Origin: Primula veris | Lineage: Eukaryota; Streptophyta; Magnoliopsida; Ericales; Primulaceae | Assembly (NCBI GenBank): GCA_963682055.1 | Contig: OY821741.1 | Location: 23,258,711 to 23,322,710, forward strand | Reading direction: 5' to 3' | DNA: 64,000 nucleotides | Shown here: positions 1-15,000 of the stretch, piece by piece | How positions within the stretch are numbered: position 1 is the first letter of the stretch | How the letters are laid out: every line of letters begins with the position of its first letter | The notes under the pieces: model-generated | What the model was told of the DNA's origin: nothing | Database searches by the model: none | The model's input: only the letters and a program-made list of their open reading frames with translations | Translations under genes and position numbers: made by a program

Positions 1-3000
1 TGCCGAAAGTCTCATTAAATAGGATTAAAGGCCATCACAGCCCAAACCCTTAATAAGACTCTGACATTGAGCAGTTGAATGAACGAGAAAGCATTTGAGC
101 ATGTTCAAGATTGATGTCGAAAATCTCATTAAGTAGGATCAAAGGCCATCATAGCCCAAATACTTAATAAGATTCCTACATTGATTAAAGGGATGAGAAA
201 TGAAGTGAGCAAGTTCAAATGCCGAAAGTCTCATTAAATATGATTAAAGGCCATCACAGCCCAAACCTTTAATATGACTCTGACATTGAGCAGTTGAATG
301 AACGAGAAAGCAACTAAGCATGTTCAAGATCGATGTCGAAAATTTCATTAAGTAGGATTAAAGGCCATCACAGCCTAAATACTTAATAAGATTCCAACAT
401 TGATTAAAGGGATGAGAAATGAAGTGAGCAAGTTCAAATGCCGAAAGTCTCATTAAATAGGATTAAAGGCCATCACAGCCTAAACCCTTAATAAGACTCT
501 GACATTGAGCAGTTGAATGAACGAGAAAGCAAGTGAGCATGTTCAAGATTGATGTCGAAAATCTCATTAAGTAGGATTAAAGGCCATCACAGCCCAAATA
601 CTTAATAAGATTCCTACATTGTTCAAAGGGATGAGAAATGAAGTGAGCAAGTTCAAATGCCAAAAGTCTCATTAAATAGGATTAAAGGCCATCACAGCCC
701 AAACCCTTAATAAGACTCTGACATTGAGCAGTTGAATGAACGAGAAAGCAACTGAGCATGTTCAAGATTGATGTCGAAAATCTCATTAAGTAGTATTAAA
801 GGCCATCACAACCCAAATACTTAATAAGATTCCTACATTGTTCAAAGGGATGAGAAATGAAGTGAGCAAGTTCAAATGCCGAAAGTCTCATTAAATAGGA
901 TTAAAGGCCATCACAGCCCAAACCCTTAATAAGACTCTGACATTGAGCAGTTGAATGAACGAGAAAGCAACTGAGCATGTTCAAGATTGATGTCGAAAAT
1001 CTCATTAAGTAGGATTAAAGGCCATCACAGCCCAAATACTTAATAAGATTCCTACATTGTTCAAAGGGATGAGAAATGAAGTGAGCAAGTTTAAATGCCA
1101 AAAGTCTCATTAAATAGGATTAAAGGCCATCACAGCCCAAACCCTTAATAAGACTCTGACATTGAGCAGTTGAATGAAGGAGAAAGCAACTGAGCATATT
1201 CAAGCACGATGTCGAAAATCTCATTAAGTAGGATTAAAGGCCATCACAGCCCAAATCCTTAATAAGATTCCTACATTGTTCAAAGGGATGAGAAATGAAG
1301 TGAGCAAGTTCAAATGCCGAAAGTCTCATTAAATAAGATTAAAGGCCATCACAGCCCAAACCCTTAATAAGACTCTGACATTGAGCAGTTGAATGAACGA
1401 GAAAGCAAGTGAGCATGTTCAAGATTGATGTCTAAAATCTCATTAAGTAGGATTAAAGGCCATCACAGCCCAAATACTAAATAAGATTCCTACATTGTTC
1501 AAAGGGATGAGAAATGAAGTGAGCAAGTTCAAATGCCGAAAGTCTCATTAAATATGATTAAAGGCCATCACAGCCCAAACCCTTAATAAGACTCTGACAT
1601 TGAGCAGTTGAATGAACGAGAAAGCAACTGAGCATGTTCAAGCTCGATGTCGAAAATCTCATTAAGTAGGATTAAAGGCCATCTTAGCCCAAATCCTTAA
1701 TAAGATTCCTACATTCTACAGAGGTTTGAGAAATAAAGTGAGCAAGTTCAAATGCCGAAAGTCTCATTAAATACGATTAAAGGCCATCACAGCCCAAACC
1801 CTTAATAAGACTCTGACATTGAGCAGTTGAATGAACGAGAAAGCAACTGAGCATGTTCAAGATCGATGTCGAAAATCTCATTAAGTAGGATTAAAGGCCA
1901 TCACAGCCCAAATACTTAATAAGATTCCTACATTGTTCAAAGGGATGAGAAATGAAGTGAGCAAGTTCAAATGCCGAAAGTCTCATTAAATAGGATTAAA
2001 GGCCATCACAGCCCAAACCCTTAATAAGACTCTGACATTGAGCAGTTGAATGAACGAGAAAGCATTTGAGCATGTTCAAGATTGATGTCGAAAATCTCAT
2101 TAAGTAGGATCAAAGGCCATCATAGCCCAAATACTTAATAAGATTCCTACATTGATTAAAGGGATGAGAAATGAAGTGAGCAAGTTCAAATGCCGAAAGT
2201 CTCATTAAATAAGATTAAAGGCCATCACAGCCTATTAGACTCTGACATTGAGCAGTTGAATGAACGAGAAAGCAAGTGAGCATGTTCAAGATTGATGTCG
2301 AAAATCTCATTAAGTAGGATTAAAGGCCATCACAGCCCAAATACTTAATAAGATTCCTACATTATTCAAAGGGATGAGAAATGAAGTGAGCAAGTTCAAA
2401 TGCCAAAAGTCTCATTAAATAGGATTAAAGGCCATCACAGCCCAAACCCTTAATAAGACTCTGACATTGAGCAGTTGAATGAACGAGAAAGCAACTGAGC
2501 ATGTTCAAGCTCGATGTCGAAAATCTCATTAAGTAGGATTAAAGGCCATCACAGCCCAAATACTTAATAAGATTCCAACATTGATTAAAGGGATGAGAAA
2601 TGAAGTGAGCAAGTTCAAATGCCGAAAGTCTCATTAAATACGATTAAAGACCATCACAGCCCAAACCCTTAATAAGACTCTGACATTGAGCAGTTGAATG
2701 AACGAGAAAGCAACTGAGCATGTTCAAGATTGATGTCGAAAATCTCATTAAGTAGTATTAAAGGCCATCACAGCCCAAATACTTAATAAGATTCCAACAT
2801 TGATTAAAGGGATGAGAAATGAAGTGAGCAAGTTCAAATGCCGAAAGTCTCATTAAATACGATTAAAGACCATCACAGCCCAAACCCTTAATAAGACTCT
2901 GACATTGAGCAGTTGAATGAACGAGAAAGCAACTGAGCATGTTCAAGATTGATGTCGAAAATCTCATTAAGTAGGATTAAAGGCCATCACAGCCCAAATA

Positions 3001-6000
3001 CTTAATAAGATTCCTACATTGTTCAGAGGGATGAGAAATGAAGTGAGCAAGTTCAAATGCCGAAAGTCTCATTAAATATGATTAAAGGCCATCACAGCCC
3101 AAACCCTTAATAAGACTCTGACATTGAGCAGTTGAATGAACGAGAAAGCAAGTGAGCATGATCAAGCTCGATGTCGAAAATCTCATTAAGTAGGATTAAA
3201 GGCCATCTTAGCCCAAGTCCTTAATAAGATTCCTACATTGTTCAGAGGGATGAGAAATGAAGTGAGCAAGTTCAAATGCCGAAAGTCTCATTAAATATGA
3301 TTAAAGGCCATCACAGCCCAAACCTTTAATATGACTCTGACATTGAGCAGTTGAATGAACGAGAAAGCAACTAAGCATGTTCAAGATCGATGTCGAAAAT
3401 TTCATTAAGTAGGATTAAAGGCCATCACAGCCTAAATACTTAATAAGATTCCAACATTGATTAAAGGGATGAGAAATGAAGTGAGCAAGTTCAAATGCCG
3501 AAAGTCTCATTAAATAGGATTAAAGGCCATCACAGCCCAAACCCTTAATAAGACTCTGACATTGAGCAGTTGAATGAACGAGAAAGCAAGTGAGCATGTT
3601 CAAGATTGATGTCTAAAATCTCATTAAGTAGGATTAAAGGCCATCACAGCCCAAATACTAAATAAGATTCCTACATTGTTCAAAGGGATGAGAAATGAAG
3701 TGAGCAAGTTCAAATGCCGAAAGTCTCATTAAATATGATTAAAGGCCATCACAGCCCAAACCCTTAATAAGACTCTGACATTGAGCAGTTGAATGAACGA
3801 GAAAGCAACTGAGCATGTTCAAGCTCGATGTCGAAAATCTCATTAAGTAGGATTAAAGGCCATCTTAGCCCAAATCCTTAATAAGATTCCTACATTCTAC
3901 AGAGGTTTGAGAAATAAAGTGAGCAAGTTCAAATGCCGAAAGTCTCATTAAATACGATTAAAGGCCATCACAGCCCAAACCCTTAATAAGACTCTGACAT
4001 TGAGCAGTTGAATGAACGAGAAAGCAACTGAGCATGTTCAAGATCGATGTCGAAAATCTCATTAAGTAGGATTAAAGGCCATCACAGCCCAAATACTTAA
4101 TAAGATTCCTACATTGTTCAAAGGGATGAGAAATGAAGTGAGCAAGTTCAAATGCCGAAAGTCTCATTAAATATGATTAAAGGCCATCACAGCCCAAACC
4201 CTTAATAAGACTCTGACATTGAGCAGTTGAATGAACGAGAAAGCAACTGAGCATGTTCAAGCTCGATGTCGAAAATCTCATTAAGTAGGATTAAAGGCCA
4301 TCTTAGCCCAAATCCTTAATAAGATTCCTACATTCTACAGAGGTTTGAGAAATAAAGTGAGCAAGTTCAAATGCCGAAAGTCTCATTAAATACGATTAAA
4401 GGCCATCACAGCCCAAACCCTTAATAAGACTCTGACATTGAGCAGTTGAATGAACGAGAAAGCAACTGAGCATGTTCAAGATCGATGTCGAAAATCTCAT
4501 TAAGTAGGATTAAAGGCCATCACAGCCCAAATACTTAATAAGATTCCTACATTGTTCAAAGGGATGAGAAATGAAGTGAGCAAGTTCAAATGCCGAAAGT
4601 CTCATTAAATAGGATTAAAGGCCATCACAGCCCAAACCCTTAATAAGACTCTGACATTGAGCAGTTGAATGAACGAGAAAGCATTTGAGCATGTTCAAGA
4701 TTGATGTCGAAAATCTCATTAAGTAGGATCAAAGGCCATCATAGCCCAAATACTTAATAAGATTCCTACATTGATTAAAGGGATGAGAAATGAAGTGAGC
4801 AAGTTCAAATGCCGAAAGTCTCATTAAATAAGATTAAAGGCCATCACAGCCTATTAGACTCTGACATTGAGCAGTTGAATGAACGAGAAAGCAAGTGAGC
4901 ATGTTCAAGATTGATGTCGAAAATCTCATTAAGTAGGATTAAAGGCCATCACAGCCCAAATACTTAATAAGATTCCTACATTATTCAAAGGGATGAGAAA
5001 TGAAGTGAGCAAGTTAAAATGCCAAAAGTCTCATTAAATAGGATTAAAGGCCATCACAGCCCAAACCCTTAATAAGACTCTGACATTGAGCAGTTGAATG
5101 AACGAGAAAGCAACTGAGCATGTTCAAGCTCGATGTCGAAAATCTCATTAAGTAGGATTAAAGGCCATCACAGCCCAAATACTTTATAAGATTCCTACAT
5201 TGATTAAAGGAATGAGAAATGAAGTGAGCAAGTTCAAATTCCGAAAGTCTCATTAAATACGATTAAAGGCCATCACAGCCCAAACCTTTAATATGACTCT
5301 GACATTGAGCAGTTGAATGAACGAGAAAGCAACTAAGCATGTTCAAGATCGATGTCGAAAATCTCATTAAGTAGGATTAAAGGCCATCACAGCCTAAATA
5401 CTTAATAAGATTCCAACATTGATTAAAGGGATGAGAAATGAAGTGAGCAAGTTCAAATGCCGAAAGTCTCATTAAATACGATTAAAGACCATCACAGCCC
5501 AAACCCTTAATAAGACTCTGACATTGAGCAGTTGAATGAACGAGAAAGCAACTGAGCATGTTCAAGATTGATGTCGAAAATCTCATTAAGTAGGATTAAA
5601 GGCCATCACAGCCCAAATACTTAATAAGATTCCTACATTGTTCAAAGGGATGAGAAATGAAGTGAGCAAGTTCAAATGCCGAAAGTCTCATTAAATAGGA
5701 TTAAAGGCCATCACAGCCCAAACCCTTAATAAGACTCTGACATTGAGCAGTTGAATGAACGAGAAAGCAAGTGAGCATGTTCAAGATTGATGTCGAAAAT
5801 CTCATTAAGTAGGATTAAAGGCCATCACAGCCCAAATACTTAATAAGATTCCTACATTGTTCAAAGGGATGAGAAATGAAGTGAGCAAGTTCAAATGCCA
5901 AAAGTCTCATTAAATAGGATTAAAGGCCATCACAGCCCAAACCCTTAATAAGACTCTGACATTGAGCAGTTGAATGAACGAGAAAGCAACTGAGCATGTT

Positions 6001-9000
6001 CAAGCTCGATGTCGAAAATCTCATTAAGTAGGATTAAAGGCCATCACAGCCCAAATACTTAATAAGATTCCAACATTGATTAAAGGGATGAGAAATGAAG
6101 TGAGCAAGTTCAAATGCCGAAAGTCTCATTAAATACGATTAAAGGCCATCACAGCCCAAACCCTTAATAAGACTCTGACATTGAGCAGTTGAATGAACGA
6201 GAAAGCAACTGAGCATGTTCAAGATTGATGTCGAAAATCTCATTAAGTAGGATTAAAGGCCATCACAGCCCAAATACTTAATAAGATTCCTACATTGTTC
6301 AGAGGGATGAGAAATGAAGTGAGCAAGTTCAAATGCCGAAAGTCTCATTAAATATGATTAAAGGCCATCACAGCCTAAACCCTTAATAAGACTCTGACAT
6401 TGAGCAGTTGAATGAACGAGAAAGCAAGTGAGCATGTTCAAGATTGATGTCGAAAATCTCATTAAGTAGGATTAAAGGCCATCACAGCCCAAATACTTAA
6501 TAAGATTCCTACATTGTTCAAAGGGATGAGAAATGAAGTGAGCAAGTTCAAATGCCAAAAGTCTCATTAAATAGGATTAAAGGCCATCACAGCCCAAACC
6601 CTTAATAAGACTCTGACATTGAGCAGTTGAATGAACGAGAAAGCAACTGAGCATGTTCAAGATTGATGTCGAAAATCTCATTAAGTAGGATTAAAGGCCA
6701 TCACAACCCAAATACTTAATAAGATTCCTACATTGTTCAAAGGGATGAGAAATGAAGTGAGCAAGTTCAAATGCCGAAAGTCTCATTAAATAGGATTAAA
6801 GGCCATCACAGCCCAAACCCTTAATAAGACTCTGACATTGAGCAGTTGAATGAACGAGAAAGCAACTGAGCATGTTCAAGATTGATGTCGAAAATCTCAT
6901 TAAGTAGGATTAAAGGCCATCACAGCCCAAATACTTAATAAGATTCCTACATTGTTCAAAGGGATGAGAAATGAAGTGAGAAAGTTTAAATGCCAAAAGT
7001 CTCATTAAATAGGATTAAAGGCCATCACAGCCCAAACCCTTAATAAGACTCTGACATTGAGCAGTTGAATGAAGGAGAAAGCAACTGAGCATATTCAAGC
7101 ACGATGTCGAAAATCTCATTAAGTTGGATTAAAGGCCATCACAGCCCAAATCCTTAATAAGATTCCTACATTGTTCAAAGGAATGAGAAATGAAGTGAGC
7201 AAGTTCAAATGCCGAAAGTCTCATTAAATAAGATTAAAGGCAATCACAGCCCAAACCCTTAATAAGACTCTGACATTGAGCAGTTGAATGAACGAGAAAG
7301 CAAGTGAGCATGTTCAAGATTGATGTCTAAAATCTCATTAAGTAGGATTAAAGGCCATCACAGCCCAAATACTAAATAAGATTCCTACATTGTTCAAAGG
7401 GATGAGAAATGAAGTGAGCAAGTTCAAATGCCGAAAGTCTCATTAAATATGATTAAAGGCCATCACAGCCCAAACCCTTAATAAGACTCTGACATTGAGC
7501 AGTTGAATGAACGAGAAAGCAACTGAGCATGTTCAAGCTCGATGTCGAAAATCTCATTAAGTAGGATTAAAGGCCATCTTAGCCCAAATCCTTAATAAGA
7601 TTCCTACATTCTACAGAGGTTTGAGAAATAAAGTGAGCAAGTTCAAATGCCGAAAGTCTCATTAAATACGATTAAAGGCCATCACAGCCCAAACCCTTAA
7701 TAAGACTCTGACATTGAGCAGTTGAATGAACAAGAAAGCAACTGAGCATGTTCAAGATCGATGTCGAAAATCTCATTAAGTAGGATTAAAGGCCATCACA
7801 GCCCAAATACTTAATAAGATTCCTACATTGTTCAAAGGGATGAGAAATGAATTGAGCAAGTTCAAATGCCGAAAGTCTCATTAAATAGGATTAAAGGCCA
7901 TCACAGCCCAAACCCTTAATAAGACTCTGACATTGAGCAGTTGAATGAACGAGAAAGCATTTGAGCATGTTCAAGATTGATGTCGAAAATCTCATTAAGT
8001 AGGATCAAAGGCCATCATAGCCCAAATACTTAATAAGATTCCTACATTGATTAAAGGGATGAGAAATGAAGTGAGCAAGTTCAAATGCCGAAAGTCTCAT
8101 TAAATAAGATTAAAGGCCATCACAGCCTATTAGACTCTGACATTGAGCAGTTGAATGAACGAGAAAGCAAGTGAGCATGTTCAAGATTGATGTCGAAAAT
8201 CTCATTAAGTAGGATTAAAGGCCATCACAGCCCAAATACTTAAGAAGATTCCTACATTATTCAAAGGGATGAGAAATGAAGTGAGCAAGTTCAAATGCCA
8301 AAAGTCTCATTAAATAGGATTAAAGGCCATCACAGCCCAAACCCTTAATAAGACTCTGACATTGAGCAGTTGAATGAACGAGAAAGCAACTGAGCATGTT
8401 CAAGCTCGATGTCGAAAATCTCATTAAGTAGGATTAAAGGCCATCACAGCCCAAATACTTAATAAGATTCCAACATTGATTAAAGGGATGAGAAATGAAG
8501 TGAGCAAGTTCAAATGCCGAAAGTCTCATTAAATACGATTAAAGACCATCACAGCCCAAACCCTTAATAAGACTCTGACATTGAGCAGTTGAATGAACGA
8601 GAAAGCAACTGAGCATGTTCAAGATTGATGTCGAAAATCTCATTAAGTAGGATTAAAGGCCATCTTAGCCCAAATACTTTATAAGATTCCTACATTGATT
8701 AAAGGAATGAGAAATGAAGTGAGCAAGTTCAAATTCCGAAAGTCTCATTAAATACGATTAAAGGCCATCACAGCCCAAACCTTTAATATGACTCTGACAT
8801 TGAGCAGTTGAATGAACGAGAAAGCAACTAAGCATGTTCAAGATCGATGTCGAAAATCTCATTAAGTAGGATTAAAGGCCATCACAGCCTAAATACTTAA
8901 TAAGATTCCAACATTGATTAAAGGGATGAGAAATGAAGTGAGCAAGTTCAAATGCCGAAAGTCTCATTAAATAGGATTAAAGGCCATCACAGCCCAAACC

Positions 9001-12000
9001 CTTAATAAGACTCTGACATTGAGCAGTTGAATGAACGAGAAAGCAACTGAGCATGTTCAAGATTGATGTCGAAAATCTCATTAAGTAGGATTAAAGGCCA
9101 TCACAGCCCAAATACTTAATAAGATTCCTACATTGTTCAAAGGGATGAGAAATGAAGTGAGCAAGTTCAAATGCCGAAAGTCTCATTAAATAGGATTAAA
9201 GGCCATCACAGCCCAAACCCTTAATAAGACTCTGACATTGAGCAGTTGAATGAACGAGAAAGCAAGTGAGCATGTTCAAGATTGATGTCGAAAATCTCAT
9301 TAAGTAGGATTAAAGGCCATCACAGCCCAAATACTTAATAAGATTCCTACATTGTTCAAAGGGATGAGAAATGAAGTGAGCAAGTTCAAATGCCAAAAGT
9401 CTCATTAAATAGGATTAAAGGCCATCACAGCCCAAACCCTTAATAAGACTCTGACATTGAGCAGTTGAATGAACGAGAAAGCAACTGAGCATGTTCAAGC
9501 TCGATGTCGAAAATCTCATTAAGTAGGATTAAAGGCCATCACAGCCCAAATACTTAATAAGATTCCAACATTGATTAAAGGGATGAGAAATGAAGTGAGC
9601 AAGTTCAAATGCCGAAAGTCTCATTAAATACGATTAAAGACCATCACAGCCCAAACCCTTAATAAGACTCTGACATTGAGCAGTTGAATGAACGAGAAAG
9701 CAACTGAGCATGTTCAAGATTGATGTCGAAAATCTCATTAAGTAGGATTAAAGGCCATCACAGCCCAAATACTTAATAAGATTCCTACATTGTTCAGAGG
9801 GATGAGAAATGAAGTGAGCAAGTTCAAATGCCGAAAGTCTCATTAAATATGATTAAAGGCCATCACAGCCCAAACCCTTAATAAGACTCTGACATTGAGC
9901 AGTTGAATGAACGAGAAAGCAAGTGAGCATGATCAAGCTCGATGTCGAAAATCTCATTAAGTAGGATTAAAGGCCATCTTAGCCCAAGTCCTTAATAAGA
10001 TTCCTACATTGTTCAGAGGGATGAGAAATGAAGTGAGCAAGTTCAAATGCCGAAAGTCTCATTAAATATGATTAAAGGCCATCACAGCCCAAACCTTTAA
10101 TATGACTCTGACATTGAGCAGTTGAATGAACGAGAAAGCAACTAAGCATGTTCAAGATCGATGTCGAAAATCTCATTAAGTAGGATTAAAGGCCATCACA
10201 GCCTAAATACTTAATAAGATTCCAACATTGATTAAAGGGATGAGAAATGAAGTGAGCAAGTTCAAATGCCGAAAGTCTCATTAAATAGGATTAAAGGCCA
10301 TCACAGCCCAAACCCTTAATAAGACTCTGACATTGAGCAGTTGAATGAACGAGAAAGCAACTGAGCATGTTCAAGATTGATGTCGAAAATCTCATTAAGT
10401 AGGATTAAAGGCCATCACAGCCCAAATACTTAATAAGATTCCTACATTGTTCAAAGGGATGAGAAATGAAGTGAGCAAGTTCAAATGCCGAAAGTCTCAT
10501 TAAATAGGATTAAAGGCCATCACAGCCCAAACCCTTAATAAGACTCTGACATTGAGCAGTTGAATGAACGAGAAAGCAAGTGAGCATGTTCAAGATTGAT
10601 GTCGAAAATCTCATTAAGTAGGATTAAAGGCCATCACAGCCCAAATACTTAATAAGATTCCTACATTGTTCAAAGGGATGAGAAATGAAGTGAGCAAGTT
10701 CAAATGCCAAAAGTCTCATTAAATAGGATTAAAGGCCATCACAGCCCAAACCCTTAATAAGACTCTGACATTGAGCAGTTGAATGAACGAGAAAGCAACT
10801 GAGCATGTTCAAGCTCGATGTCGAAAATCTCATTAAGTAGGATTAAAGGCCATCACAGCCCAAATACTTAATAAGATTCCAACATTGATTAAAGGGATGA
10901 GAAATGAAGTGAGCAAGTTCAAATGCCGAAAGTCTCATTAAATACGATTAAAGACCATCACAGCCCAAACCCTTAATAAGACTCTGACATTGAGCAGTTG
11001 AATGAACGAGAAAGCAACTGAGCATGTTCAAGATTGATGTCGAAAATCTCATTAAGTAGGATTAAAGGCCATCACAGCCCAAATACTTAATAAGATTCCT
11101 ACATTGTTCAGAGGGATGAGAAATGAAGTGAGCAAGTTCAAATGCCGAAAGTCTCATTAAATATGATTAAAGGCCATCACAGCCCAAACCCTTAATAAGA
11201 CTCTGACATTGAGCAGTTGAATGAACGAGAAAGCAAGTGAGCATGATCAAGCTCGATGTCGAAAATCTCATTAAGTAGGATTAAAGGCCATCTTAGCCCA
11301 AGTCCTTAATAAGATTCCTACATTGTTCAGAGGGATGAGAAATGAAGTGAGCAAGTTCAAATGCCGAAAGTCTCATTAAATATGATTAAAGGCCATCACA
11401 GCCCAAACCTTTAATATGACTCTGACATTGAGCAGTTGAATGAACGAGAAAGCAACTAAGCATGTTCAAGATCGATGTCGAAAATTTCATTAAGTAGGAT
11501 TAAAGGCCATCACAGCCTAAATACTTAATAAGATTCCAACATTGATTAAAGGGATGAGAAATGAAGTGAGCAAGTTCAAATGCCGAAAGTCTCATTAAAT
11601 ACGATTAAAGACCATCACAGCCCAAACCCTTAATAAGACTCTGACATTGAGCAGTTGAATGAACGAGAAAGCAACTGAGCATGTTCAAGATTGATGTCAA
11701 AAATCTCATTAAGTAGGATTAAAGGCCATCACAGCCCAAATACTTTATAAGATTCCTACATTGATTAAAGGAATGAGAAATGAAGTGAGCAAGTTCAAAT
11801 TCCGAAAGTCTCATTAAATACGATTAAAGGCCATCACAGCCCAAACCTTTAATATGACTCTGACATTGAGCAGTTGAATGAACGAGAAAGCAACTAAGCA
11901 TGTTCAAGATCGATGTCAAAAATCTCATTAAGTAGGATTAAAGGCCATCACAGCCTAAATACTTAATAAGATTCCAACATTGATTAAAGGGATGAGAAAT

Positions 12001-15000
12001 GAAGTGAGCAAGTTCAAATGCCGAAAGTCTCATTAAATACGATTAAAGACCATCACAGCCCAAACCCTTAATAAGACTCTGACATTGAGCAGTTGAATGA
12101 ACGAGAAAGCAACTGAGCATGTTCAAGATTGATGTCGAAAATCTCATTAAGTAGGATTAAAGGCCATCACAGTCCAAATACTTAATAAGATTCCTACATT
12201 GTTCAAAGGGATGAGAAATGAAGTGAGCAAGTTCAAATGCCGAAAGTGTCATTAAATAGGATTAAAGGCCATCACAGCCCAAACCCTTAATAAGACTCTG
12301 ACATTGAGCAGTTGAATGAACGAGAAAGCAAGTGAGCATGTTCAAGATTGATGTCGAAAATCTCATTAAGTAGGATTAAAGGCCATCACAGCCCAAATAC
12401 TTAATAAGATTCCTACATTGTTCAAAGGGATGAGAAATGAAGTGAGCAAGTTCAAATGCCAAAAGTCTCATTAAATAGGATTAAAGGCCATCACAGCCCA
12501 AACCCTTAATAAGACTCTGACATTGAGCAGTTGAATGAACGAGAAAGCAACTGAGCATGTTCAAGCTCGATGTCGAAAATCTCATTAAGTAGGATTAAAG
12601 GCCATCACAGCCCAAATACTTAATAAGATTCCAACATTGATTAAAGGGATGAGAAATGAAGTGAGCAAGTTCAAATGCCGAAAGTCTCATTAAATACGAT
12701 TAAAGGCCATCACAGCCCAAACCCTTAATAAGACTCTGACATTGAGCAGTTGAATGAACGAGAAAGCAACTGAGCATGTTCAAGATTGATGTCGAAAATC
12801 TCATTAAGTAGGATTAAAGGCCATCACAGCCCAAATACTTAATAAGATTCCTACATTGTTCAGAGGGATGAGAAATGAAGTGAGCAAGTTCAAATGCCGA
12901 AAGTCTCATTAAATATGATTAAAGGCCATCACAGCCCAAACCCTTAATAAGACTCTGACATTGAGCAGTTGAATGAACGAGAAAGCAAGTGAGCATGATC
13001 AAGCTCGATGTCGAAAATCTCATTAAGTAGGATTAAAGGCCATCTTAGCCCAAGTCCTTAATAAGATTCCTACATTGTTCAGAGGGATGAGAAATGAAGT
13101 GAGCAAGTTCAAATGCCGAAAGTCTCATTAAATATGATTAAAGGCCATCACAGCCCAAACCTTTAATATGACTCTGACATTGAGCAGTTGAATGAACGAG
13201 AAAGCAACTAAGCATGTTCAAGATCGATGTCGAAAATTTCATTAAGTAGGATTAAAGGCCATCACAGCCTAAATACTTAATAAGATTCCAACATTGATTA
13301 AAGGGATGAGAAATGAAGTGAGCAAGTTCAAATGCCGAAAGTCTCATTAAATAGGATTAAAGGCCATCACAGCCCAAACCCTTAATAAGACTCTGACATT
13401 GAGCAGTTGAATGAACGAGAAAGCATTTGAGCATGTTCAAGATTGATGTCAAAAATCTCATTAAGTAGGATCAAAGGCCATCATAGCCCAAATACTTAAT
13501 AAGATTCCTACATTGATTAAAGGGATGAGAAATGAAGTGAGCAAGTTCAAATGCCGAAAGTCTCATTAAATATGATTAAAGGCCATCACAGCCCAAACCT
13601 TTAATATGACTCTGACATTGAGCAGTTGAATGAACGAGAAAGCAACTAAGCATGTTCAAGATCGATGTCGAAAATTTCATTAAGTAGGATTAAAGGCCAT
13701 CACAGCCTAAATACTTAATAAGATTCCAACATTGATTAAAGGGATGAGAAATGAAGTGAGCAAGTTCAAATGCCGAAAGTCTCATTAAATAGGATTAAAG
13801 GCCATCACAGCCTAAACCCTTAATAAGACTCTGACATTGAGCAGTTGAATGAACGAGAAAGCAAGTGAGCATGTTCAAGATTGATGTCGAAAATCTCATT
13901 AAGTAGGATTAAAGGCCATCACAGCCCAAATACTTAATAAGATTCCTACATTGTTCAAAGGGATGAGAAATGAAGTGAGCAAGTTCAAATGCCAAAAGTC
14001 TCATTAAATAGGATTAAAGGCCATCACAGCCCAAACCCTTAATAAGACTCTGACATTGAGCAGTTGAATGAACGAGAAAGCAACTGAGCATGTTCAAGAT
14101 TGATGTCGAAAATCTCATTAAGTAGGATTAAAGGCCATCACAACCCAAATACTTAATAAGATTCCTACATTGTTCAAAGGGATGAGAAATGAAGTGAGCA
14201 AGTTCAAATGCCGAAAGTCTCATTAAATAGGATTAAAGGCCATCACAGCCCAAACCCTTAATAAGACTCTGACATTGAGCAGTTGAATGAACGAGAAAGC
14301 AACTGAGCATGTTCAAGATTGATGTCGAAAATCTCATTAAGTAGGATTAAAGGCCATCACAGCCCAAATACTTAATAAGATTCCTACATTGTTCAAAGGG
14401 ATGAGAAATGAAGTGAGCAAGTTTAAATGCCAAAAGTCTCATTAAATAGGATTAAAGGCCATCACAGCCCAAACCCTTAATAAGACTCTGACATTGAGCA
14501 GTTGAATGAAGGAGAAAGCAACTGAGCATATTCAAGCACGATGTCGAAAATCTCATTAAGTAGGATTAAAGGCCATCACAGCCCAAATCCTTAATAAGAT
14601 TCCTACATTGTTCAAAGGGAGAGAAATGAAGTGAGCAAGTTCAAATGCCGAAAGTCTCATTAAATATGATTAAAGGCCATCACAGCCCAAACCCTTAATA
14701 AGACTCTGACATTGAGCAGTTGAATGAACGAGAAAGCAACTGAGCATGTTCAAGCTCGATGTCGAAAATCTCATTAAGTAGGATTAAAGGCCATCTTAGC
14801 CCAAATCCTTAATAAGATTCCTACATTCTACAGAGGTTTGAGAAATAAAGTGAGCAAGTTCAAATGCCGAAAGTCTCATTAAATACGATTAAAGGCCATC
14901 ACAGCCCAAACCCTTAATAAGACTCTGACATTGAGCAGTTGAATGAACGAGAAAGCAACTGAGCATGTTCAAGATCGATGTCGAAAATCTCATTAAGTAG

